A DNA stretch of 64,000 nt from Gemmatimonadaceae bacterium (GTDB lineage Bacteria; Gemmatimonadota; Gemmatimonadetes; Gemmatimonadales; Gemmatimonadaceae). A model generated the notes under the pieces. That model had not been told where the DNA came from. It ran no database searches and saw nothing but the letters and a program-made list of their open reading frames with translations. Below, in pieces: positions 55,911-62,607 of this stretch. The number at the start of each line of letters is the position of its first letter. Position 1 is the first letter of the stretch. The translations under genes and the position numbers were made by a program. The stretch covers positions 124,001 to 188,000 of the forward strand of contig JADZDM010000025.1 of assembly GCA_020851035.1 (NCBI GenBank). The letters are read 5' to 3'.

Positions 55911-56080
55911 CGTTGGTTCCCACGGAGCCACGGAGCGCACGGAGGGCACGGAGTTGCAGCAATGGGATACTGGAACAGCCAGCGCCACGCTGGGTGCTGC
56001 CACGTGCGCGTTGTTCCTTGCAATGCTCTTGCTGTTTCTCCGTGCCCTCCGTGGGCTCCGTGACTCCGTGGGAACCAACG
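55911..56080. repeat. Long inverted-repeat element of CACGGAG units, copy 1
   Basis: A 43-base left arm (55911-55953) and right arm (56038-56080) are reverse complements with two mismatches. Each arm has four CACGGAG or CCGTG-type heptamers at eight- or nine-base spacing. The 84-base centre contains GGAACAGC and GCTGGGTGCTGCCACG, which recur in copy 2 at 62.4 kb. No coding frame is supported. It lies between the PEP-CTERM gene and the 3' end of the Ser/Thr kinase. Confidence 0.85.
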
Positions 56081-56168
56081 ATCCCCCACGTTACGCCGAC
56101 ACTCCGGCCCCGCACGCCGACCGTTCACGGGACCCTGACCGGCACGGAGAATCCTGCACGCGTCGCCG

Positions 56169-58271
56169 TCAGTCGAGCGCCGAGAACTCCGTGAACAGCG
56201 CGCTCGCCGACCGCGGGCGCGCGTCTGGGGCCGGCGCCATCATGCGGGCAATGAGGGCGTCGAGCAACCCGGCGCCCTCGGCCCGTACCGCACGCACCGG
56301 CGCCACTGGCGTGGCATCCAGCTTGTGTGCGAGGAACGTGAGTCGCGTCTCGGCGTCGAACGGCGTGGTGCCGTGCAGGCACTCGTGCAGCACCACGCCG
56401 GCGGCGTAGATGTCGCTGGCAGGGGTCGGCGCACCGCCGATGAGCTGCTCCGGTGCCATGTACTCCGGCGTGCCGATCACGGCACCGGCGAGATGCCCGA
56501 CGGCCTCGCTGCCACGGGTCGTCATGCCGTTCACGCCACGCGCCACACGGGCGATGCCGAAGTCCGAGACCTTCAGCACACCGCCGGGGGCGAGCAGCAG
56601 GTTGGCTGGCTTCAGGTCACCATGCGCCACCCCGTCCGCGTGCATCACCGCGAGCGCCCGCGAGAGCTGGCGCGCCAGTGACGTCACCGCGGCGGGTGGG
56701 AGTGCGCCGTGCGTCGTGATCAGCGTCTGCAGCGAGACGCCTTCCACCAGCTCCATCGTGAGGAAGGTGATGCCGTCGGCCTCTCCGATGTCGTGCACGC
56801 GCACCACGTTGCGATGTGAGATGCGGCGCGCGATGCGCAGCTCCTCGGCCAGCCGGGCCGGCGCGGCGGCGTCCAGCGCGAGCACCTCGGGACGCAGCAC
56901 CTTCACCGCCACCGACTCACCGACCACGCGGTCGTGTGCGCGATAGACGATGCCCAGGCCACCGCTGCCGATGACGCTCTCGATGCGGTACCGGTTGGCG
57001 AGCACCGCGCCCGGTTCCATCCCGATCCCCGCCCGCGGCGCGGACCAGGCCCGCGGCGTGAGGCTGCCGCCGATCGAGCGCACACTGCCGCGCACGGGCG
57101 CCGCGGTCGCCGGTGGCACCACCGGTGGTGGCGGCTGCAGCGCGATCAGCAGCTCCTTGTCGCGCAGGTCGGCGAGCAGCGACGAGAACGCGGCGCCGAG
57201 ATCCTCGAGCTCGCGGCCGCCACCGCCTGCCGGCAGCGCGGCGTCGGTGCCGGCCACGTATTCGCCATCGGCGGCGCGGCGCACGGCGGCCGCCAGCGTG
57301 CGCACCGGGCGTGCGATCCACCGCGCAGCGACGAACGCGGCGAGCCAGCTCAGGAGCAGGCCGAGGATGCCGGCGACGGCGAGGGAGCGCCGCAGCCCGG
57401 CGATGCCGGTGAGTTCCGCCTCGCGCGAGCGCAGCACGACGAAGCCCCCCACCACGTCACCACCCGCCGTGGTGAGCGCGCTGCCCTGCACCATGTAGCG
57501 GACGCCGCTGATCGCCACGTCGGGCTGTGGTGCAGCGTCGTCGGCCGGGCGCTCGGGCACCGTCGTCACCGCACGCGCGACCTCCGGTGCGCGCCCGAGC
57601 GTGGAGACGGTCACCCGCCGGTCGCCACGGGGATCGTGCACGTAGAACAGCAGCTCACTCGACGTGGTGGCCTTCACGTCACGCACGAGCATCGAGTCCA
57701 CCACGCGCGTCGCGACCAGCACGCCCACCGGGGCGCCGCCGGGCGTGACGATCGGCACGCCGACGGCCTGGAAGAGCAGCGAGTCACGCGACACGCCGAA
57801 GCCGCTCGTGGTGAGGCCGCGCAGCGCACCCGCCACCAGCGGCACGCTGCCCATCGTGATGCCATTCGCCCCGGGCTCGTCACTCTTCGCGAGCAGCACG
57901 CCGCGCTCGTCGGTGATGAACACCCAGTCGGCCCCGAGCTGCTCGGCGGCCTCGAACGACTGGTCGAGGATGTCGTCACGCCGCTGCTCAGCCACCAGCG
58001 TGCGGAAATAGGGGCCTTGCACGAACACGCGCGCCCCGCCGGCGAGGCTCCGGCTCCGTCCCGCGAGGAACTGCGCCACGAGGTCCGCCGACTGTTCCAG
58101 CCCACGCCGCGCCGAGGCCTCGCCCGCGCGTCGCACGGACCGCGACGTGATCACGAAGGCGGCGGCGATGACCACGGCCACGATCGTCGCGGTGCCGAGG
58201 AACACACGGCCCGTCAGGCCGAGCGTGCGGCGGTCCGGTGGGGCAGGGGACGGGCGACCGGTGCCTGGCAT
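56169..58271 (-). CDS. Ser/Thr protein kinase with extracytoplasmic sensor and HAMP-like linker
   Basis: 700 residues from ATG 58271; the frame extends upstream only as a shadow of the cupredoxin gene. Helix 1 (VFLGTATIVAVVIAAAFVI) is followed by a CACHE-like sensor of about 240 residues (FITDERGVLLAKSDEPGANG, GVPIVTPGGAPVGVLVATRV), helix 2 (GILGLLLSWLAAFVAARWIA) and a HAMP-type segment (ARPVRTLAAAVRRAADGEY). The kinase (about 430-700) has IGSGGLGIVYRAHD, VAVKVL, catalytic HGDLKPANLLL, SDFGIAR and GTPEYMAPEQL. HGD replaces HRD; the catalytic Asp is kept. The sensor-HAMP half is what one expects in a histidine kinase. Confidence 0.88.
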   Translation of the reverse strand: MPGTGRPSPAPPDRRTLGLTGRVFLGTATIVAVVIAAAFVITSRSVRRAGEASARRGLEQSADLVAQFLAGRSRSLAGGARVFVQGPYFRTLVAEQRRDDILDQSFEAAEQLGADWVFITDERGVLLAKSDEPGANGITMGSVPLVAGALRGLTTSGFGVSRDSLLFQAVGVPIVTPGGAPVGVLVATRVVDSMLVRDVKATTSSELLFYVHDPRGDRRVTVSTLGRAPEVARAVTTVPERPADDAAPQPDVAISGVRYMVQGSALTTAGGDVVGGFVVLRSREAELTGIAGLRRSLAVAGILGLLLSWLAAFVAARWIARPVRTLAAAVRRAADGEYVAGTDAALPAGGGGRELEDLGAAFSSLLADLRDKELLIALQPPPPVVPPATAAPVRGSVRSIGGSLTPRAWSAPRAGIGMEPGAVLANRYRIESVIGSGGLGIVYRAHDRVVGESVAVKVLRPEVLALDAAAPARLAEELRIARRISHRNVVRVHDIGEADGITFLTMELVEGVSLQTLITTHGALPPAAVTSLARQLSRALAVMHADGVAHGDLKPANLLLAPGGVLKVSDFGIARVARGVNGMTTRGSEAVGHLAGAVIGTPEYMAPEQLIGGAPTPASDIYAAGVVLHECLHGTTPFDAETRLTFLAHKLDATPVAPVRAVRAEGAGLLDALIARMMAPAPDARPRSASALFTEFSALD

Positions 58272-58279
58272 GCTCCGCC

Positions 58280-58990
58280 TCAGTACCGGTCGTTGCGGGT
58301 GGCGGCGTACGGCACGCCGAACTTGTTCAGGTGTGCACCGGCCACGTAGCCGCGTGCGTCGAGCTCCACGCGCGCCGATGCGCCTGCCGCCGTGACCACG
58401 AGATCCTGTGATGCCCGCGCGGCGCGTTCGTGCCACACGTGCAGCCGGTAGGTGCCCACCGGCACGTCGGGCAGCGTGAAGCGGCCGGCGTCGTCGGCGT
58501 GCGCCACGTAGGGCGTGCTGAGCGCAATCACGTAACTCACCATGCGCGCGTGGATGTTGCAGTAGATCGGGTAGATGCCGCCGCGGCCGAAGCTGGCCGA
58601 CCGCGTCGCACCGCGGCGGTAGAGCCCGAGGTCGAACGTCACCGGCTCGGTGTTCGAGAAGACGTTGTGGCTGTACGGGTCCTGGTTCGGGAATGCCACC
58701 GTGCCACCGCGCCGGACGACGGCCACGCGCGGGGTGAATTCCCGCCCGCGCATCACGATGCTGGCCTCGGCCGGCGCACCGCCACGATCGTCGGTGCTGC
58801 GTCCGTCCACCGCTTCGAGGTACACGATCGCGGTGCCGAGATCCCTGCGCGCCCCGCCCGGCCGCTCGAGCAGCGCCAGCTGCCCCGTGACGGCGCCAGC
58901 GCGCGGTGATGCGGCGCTGCCGATGAGCAGCAGGAGGATCGCCGGCAGCATGTGCGCGGCGCGCACGACGGCGTGGCGTGCGTCACTCAC
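58280..58990 (-). CDS. Secreted cupredoxin-domain protein
   Basis: 236 residues from a GTG overlapping the porin stop by four bases. A signal peptide (AAHMLPAILLLLIGSAASPRAG) is followed by a plastocyanin-like fold with a complete type-1 copper set: His108 in DPYSHNVFS, Cys144, His147 and Met150 in YCNIHARMV. FPNQDPYSHNVFSNTEPVTF resembles methylamine-utilisation-type or similar cupredoxins. A carboxypeptidase-regulatory-like tail (FTLPDVPVGTYRLHVWHERA) follows. It probably carries electrons or copper in the periplasm. The kinase starts eight bases after its stop. Confidence 0.85.
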   Translation of the reverse strand: MSDARHAVVRAAHMLPAILLLLIGSAASPRAGAVTGQLALLERPGGARRDLGTAIVYLEAVDGRSTDDRGGAPAEASIVMRGREFTPRVAVVRRGGTVAFPNQDPYSHNVFSNTEPVTFDLGLYRRGATRSASFGRGGIYPIYCNIHARMVSYVIALSTPYVAHADDAGRFTLPDVPVGTYRLHVWHERAARASQDLVVTAAGASARVELDARGYVAGAHLNKFGVPYAATRNDRY

Positions 58991-60414
58991 AGTTCGAACC
59001 CGAACGCGAGGTTCAGGTGGTTCGCCCGGTTGGTGTCGCCGTCGTAGCGCGTGGTGATGCGACGGAACTCGAGGCCGACGATGATCGGTTGCGCCGGTCG
59101 CCAGAGCAGGTGTGCGGCACAGGCGGAATTCGCGAGCCGCACCGGCACCTGGGATGCGCGCACCACGTCGCGCCCGCAGCCGGCGCCGCTGATCAGCGTC
59201 GGGTGCGGCTGCAGGTTCAGCTGCAGCCAGCCGGCGCTGTCGTGCAGCGGCGGACCGAGCGGCTCACCCGGCGGTGCGCGCCCGAAGCTCTGGCCGATCG
59301 CGCCACCGCCCAGGCCGCGCACCAGCTGGCCACGATAGGCCTCGCCACGCAGCTCGAGCCACCGCGTGGGCGCGTAGCGCACGTCGGCGCTCACCGCGCG
59401 GCTGGCCGTGTTCGTGTCGCCCGAGACACGCACCCACCCCCGGTGGATGCCGACACCCACCTCGCCGCCGGGTTCTCCCATCAGCACGTCGCTCGGCGCG
59501 CCGGTGAACTCGCCACCGGCCCCCCAGCGCAGGTGCACGCGCCCCTGCAGGAACGGCCGCGCCGAGCGTTCACCGGCGTCCACGGCATCGGGCTCCGCCA
59601 GGTGCTGCACGCCGGTCACCGGTGCCAGCGCCGCGCCCTGCACGCCAAGGCGCAATCCGGATCTGTGGACATACAGGTCGCGTGAGAGGCGCACCTGCGG
59701 CAGCCAGTTCCAGAGGTTGCCCGCCGCCACGAAGCCCGGCACGCTCGCGGCGGCCACGCTGATGGGGTTCAGGTCCGAGATCAGCGGTGTCTCGGAGCCC
59801 ACGAACAGCGTCGTGCGGTCCCAGCGCAGCCGCGCGCGTGCGGTGCGCATGCGCGGCTCGGGAAAGAGCCGGCGGTCGCCGGGCCCGTTCGACACGCCGC
59901 CGAAGAAGTCGAGCTCGATGTCTCCCTCGAACGTGCCGCCGAGCACACTGTCCACCGTGACGGCGGCCCCCACGCGCGACTGCCGCACCGAGAGGCCGAA
60001 GTCGCGCGTGCCGGCGGACGGCTGTGGCAGTGGCGCACCGGGCAGCGTGGGCGGCACGGCGAGGTCCGGAAGCGCGAACTGCGGCAGGTCCGGGTTGTTC
60101 ACGCGCTGCGTGCTGAGGAACGTGTTGGTCATGATCCGCGCGCTCAGCTCCACCTGCAGCCGCGAGCGCGTGCGCACGGCGGTGCCGGCTTCGACGGCGA
60201 GCTGGCGGCGCAGCAGCGCGATCGCTGCCTCGGCGCGTTCGAGGCGGGCGGCGAGCGAGTCACGCGCCGCGGAGTCGGCCGGCACGGCGAGCGAGTCGCG
60301 GACGGGACGCTGCTGCGCGCGAAGCGCACCGGATGCGCCGGCGGGCAGGACCAGCGAGACGAGCGGCAGGAGCAGTCGCCAGCGTCGCGCGGCGATGAAA
60401 CACCGGAGGGACAT
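58987..60414 (-). CDS. Porin-like outer membrane protein
   Basis: 475 residues from ATG 60414 (a GTG at 60444 would add ten). A signal peptide (WRLLLPLVSLVLPAGASGALRAQ) and a short coiled-coil stretch (SLAARLERAEAAIALLRRQL) are followed by beta-barrel-like sequence with alternating strands: LQVELSARIMTNTF, FEGDIELDFFGG, RTARARLRWDRTTLFVGSET, ending FRRITTRYDGDTNRANHLNL and a terminal aromatic and hydrophobic FGFEL. The coiled coil plus barrel resembles DcaP-like trimeric porins. The cargo is unknown. The downstream genes are the cupredoxin and kinase. Confidence 0.75.
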   Translation of the reverse strand: MSLRCFIAARRWRLLLPLVSLVLPAGASGALRAQQRPVRDSLAVPADSAARDSLAARLERAEAAIALLRRQLAVEAGTAVRTRSRLQVELSARIMTNTFLSTQRVNNPDLPQFALPDLAVPPTLPGAPLPQPSAGTRDFGLSVRQSRVGAAVTVDSVLGGTFEGDIELDFFGGVSNGPGDRRLFPEPRMRTARARLRWDRTTLFVGSETPLISDLNPISVAAASVPGFVAAGNLWNWLPQVRLSRDLYVHRSGLRLGVQGAALAPVTGVQHLAEPDAVDAGERSARPFLQGRVHLRWGAGGEFTGAPSDVLMGEPGGEVGVGIHRGWVRVSGDTNTASRAVSADVRYAPTRWLELRGEAYRGQLVRGLGGGAIGQSFGRAPPGEPLGPPLHDSAGWLQLNLQPHPTLISGAGCGRDVVRASQVPVRLANSACAAHLLWRPAQPIIVGLEFRRITTRYDGDTNRANHLNLAFGFEL

Positions 60415-60524
60415 CGCGTCCCACCAGTGTGCGGAGTCGGTCACCGGGGCCTCACGAACTCGAGTCGGTGGAGGCGCGCATGACGCCAGCCTCGACGGGA
60501 ATATGACGGCGGTACGTGCCGGAA

Positions 60525-61409
60525 TCAGCGCCCGGTGTCGCCGACCCGCAATGCCGTCAGCGCGCCGGCCGGCGCGTCACCGATGAGGATGGCTCCCGAT
60601 TCTTCCGCGGCCCATGCCAGCATCGTCTGTGCGCCGCTGGCCGCGGTGACCGCCGATCCCGCCGCCACCGGGCCCCGGATCAGCGGACTCCGGAAGAACA
60701 CCGGCTCGGCCACGAGGTACTGCAGCACGAGTCGGTCCTGCCACCGGTACGCGAGCACCGCGGCAGGCTCTCCCTGCAGGTCTGTGCTCCATGCCGCCAG
60801 CAGCCGCACCGCCGGTGTGCGCAGCGGCTGCACGGGGAATGGGACTGCCGCGCGCACCGCGTCCAGGTCACGGGCTCGGCCGGGCAGGTCGCCGGCGGTC
60901 ACGCGGCGGTAGTCGGCGAGCACGTGGGTGAGCAGCGGCACGGCGCCGGCATCCACGACGCTCGCCGCCACGGGCGTCGCGAGCGACCCTGCCACCGGCG
61001 TGCGGCGGCTGATGGCGACCGCGAGCACGGCCAGCACCACGATGGCGACGGTGCCACCGCGCACCGCGGTGGACTGCCACCACGGCTGCACGGGCGCGAT
61101 GACGGGCACGGGCAGGGCGGCGCTCGTCGCCACCTGCTGCAGGATCCGCTCGCGCAGTGCGGGCGGTGCGCTCACACCGGGCTCGCGCGCGAGGCGGGTG
61201 TGCATGACCGAGTGCAGTTCGACTTCGCGCCGGCAGCGCGCGCAGCCCAGCAGGTGCGCATCGATCTGCGACACCGTCTCCGGCGGCAGCTCGCCGTCCG
61301 CGTAGGCGCCGAGCAGGGTTGCCAGGACCTGGTGGCGCGCCTCGCGGGCGTCGTCGTCCCCCGGGCGTTCGTGCGGCAGTGCGCTGAAGTTCAGGTGCAG
61401 GTCGCTCAT
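60525..61409 (-). CDS. Anti-sigma factor with zinc-finger-type domain
   Basis: 294 residues; start overlaps the sigma gene stop (ATGA). A zf-HC2/ASD-like motif lies at residues 48-60: His52, Cys56 and Cys59 in IDAHLLGCARCRREVEL. A membrane helix (GGTVAIVVLAVLAVAI) at about 118-133 separates it from a periplasmic domain of about 160 residues (LLTHVLADYRRVTAGDLPGR and AVRLLAAWSTDLQGEPAAVL). It is inferred to hold the adjacent ECF sigma at the membrane and release it on an envelope signal. The same domain style is seen in ChrR-like and RsgI-like anti-sigmas. Confidence 0.85.
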   Translation of the reverse strand: MSDLHLNFSALPHERPGDDDAREARHQVLATLLGAYADGELPPETVSQIDAHLLGCARCRREVELHSVMHTRLAREPGVSAPPALRERILQQVATSAALPVPVIAPVQPWWQSTAVRGGTVAIVVLAVLAVAISRRTPVAGSLATPVAASVVDAGAVPLLTHVLADYRRVTAGDLPGRARDLDAVRAAVPFPVQPLRTPAVRLLAAWSTDLQGEPAAVLAYRWQDRLVLQYLVAEPVFFRSPLIRGPVAAGSAVTAASGAQTMLAWAAEESGAILIGDAPAGALTALRVGDTGR

Positions 61410-62029
61410 GGCGTGTTCCTCTCTCCACCCCGCCGCAGCCGCGCGGCCGGACTGGTCGTGTCGGACGCGCCCAGGCCCCAGGCGCGCCGGTTGGCGACGA
61501 TCGTGCCGGCCAGCAGCCGGCGCCCGCGCGAGATGCGGCTCATCACCGTGCCGATCGGGATCCCCGCGATCTCGGCGATCTCGTGGTACTTGAAGCCATC
61601 GATGTCGTGCAGCTCGACGGCGGTGGCGAAGTCCTCGGGGATCAGCTCCAGCGCCTTCGCGATCATCTCGCTGTCGAGCCGGGCCGCCACCTCGCTGAAC
61701 ACCACGTCGGTCTCACCGCCGATGAGCTCCTCGTGCGCCTGCTCCAGCCGTGTGATGTCCACGAGCTGACGGCGGCGGTCACTCTTCTCGCTCACGTCGC
61801 TGAGCACACTGCGCAGGATGCGGTAGAGCCATGGTCGCGCCTTGCCCGCGTCACGCAGGTCCTGGAACGACAGCCACGCCTTCACGCACGCGTCCTGCAC
61901 GGCATCCTCGGCATCGCCGGCGCTGGCCGTGCGTCGCTGCGCGAAGCGCAGGAGGCGGTCGAGGTGGGGCAGCACCAGCGCCTGGAACCGCGCGTGCTGC
62001 TCGTCGAGGGTCTGGGCGGAATTGGGCAC
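61406..62029 (-). CDS. ECF sigma factor
   Basis: 207 residues from a GTG at 62029; the upstream frame is low quality. Region 2 has HLDRLLRFAQRRTASAGDAE, DAVQDACVKAWLSFQDLRD and KARPWLYRILRSVLSDVSEK. Region 4 has LELIPEDFATAVELHDIDGF, KYHEIAEIAGIPIGTVMSRI and SRGRRLL. A roughly 20-residue linker joins them. It is directly coupled to the anti-sigma gene by ATGA overlap. It probably controls this porin-cupredoxin-kinase cluster and perhaps itself, although no promoter motif was identified. Confidence 0.92.
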   Translation of the reverse strand: MPNSAQTLDEQHARFQALVLPHLDRLLRFAQRRTASAGDAEDAVQDACVKAWLSFQDLRDAGKARPWLYRILRSVLSDVSEKSDRRRQLVDITRLEQAHEELIGGETDVVFSEVAARLDSEMIAKALELIPEDFATAVELHDIDGFKYHEIAEIAGIPIGTVMSRISRGRRLLAGTIVANRRAWGLGASDTTSPAARLRRGGERNTP

Positions 62030-62185
62030 GGATGGGCAGACGGGGTGGCACGCCCGGAGTATTCCCCGCGGGGCCCGGCGCCCCGTCGCAGCCACCGGAG
62101 GATGTGCTCCGGGCTGCGAAACGGCCAGCCGTCAGGTGTTTGCTGGCGCGGTGCGGGGGGCGTGGCGACGGGTTCGGGGGACGGG

Positions 62186-62336
62186 GTGCAAGGGGACGGG
62201 GATCTCGAGTTCAAGGGGACGGGGATCTTGAACGCGAGGTCGGTTCAAGGGGACGGAGATCTCGAGGTCAAGGGGACGGGGATGTTGAGTTCAAGGGGAC
62301 GGGGATGTTGAGTTCAAGGGGACGGGGATCCCTGAA
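62186..62336 (+). repeat. REP-like array at 62.2 kb, six units
   Basis: Units start at 62186, 62209, 62243, 62266, 62289 and 62312. Only the second is the full palindrome with arms GTTCAAG and CTTGAAC. The others are the short form, two of them with GATGTTGA in place of GATCTTGA, so this array is more diverged. A degenerate half unit may precede it at about 62171. ACCGTCTG follows, as after the left array at 38.8 kb. Confidence 0.85.
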
Positions 62337-62389
62337 GAGAACCGTCTGAGGTGCGCCGGGTCTGGGGGCGGTGATGCGCGTCCGCTGGC

Positions 62390-62551
62390 GGTTCTCACGG
62401 AGACACGGAGCTCACGGAGGGCACGGAGGAAGGGCGAGGAAAGATTGGAACAGCTGGTTCTGCGCTGGGTGCTGCCACGCGCGCGCTGATCCTCTCAACG
62501 CTCGTGCTCTTTCTCCGGGCGCTCCGTCGGCTCCGTGCCTCCGTGGGCACC
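62390..62551. repeat. Long inverted-repeat element of CACGGAG units, copy 2
   Basis: A 39-base left arm (62390-62428) and right arm (62513-62551) form an imperfect inverted repeat with the same heptamer ladder as copy 1. The centre shares GGAACAGC and GCGCTGGGTGCTGCCACG with copy 1. It is more diverged between arms. Confidence 0.8.
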
Positions 62552-62607
62552 ACCGAGGCCCGAGCCGCACCGACCCCCGGATGCCGTGATGGCGCGCCAG
62601 GCAACCG

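Larger units (their letters stand above)
62030..62607. other. 578-base intergenic repeat region
   Basis: The stretch between the ECF sigma start and the pseudouridine synthase stop holds six REP-like units (62186-62336) and the second CACGGAG inverted-repeat element (62390-62551). ACCGTCTG at 62341 separates them. No gene or clear promoter was recognised. Small frames here read only repeat sequence. Confidence 0.7.
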
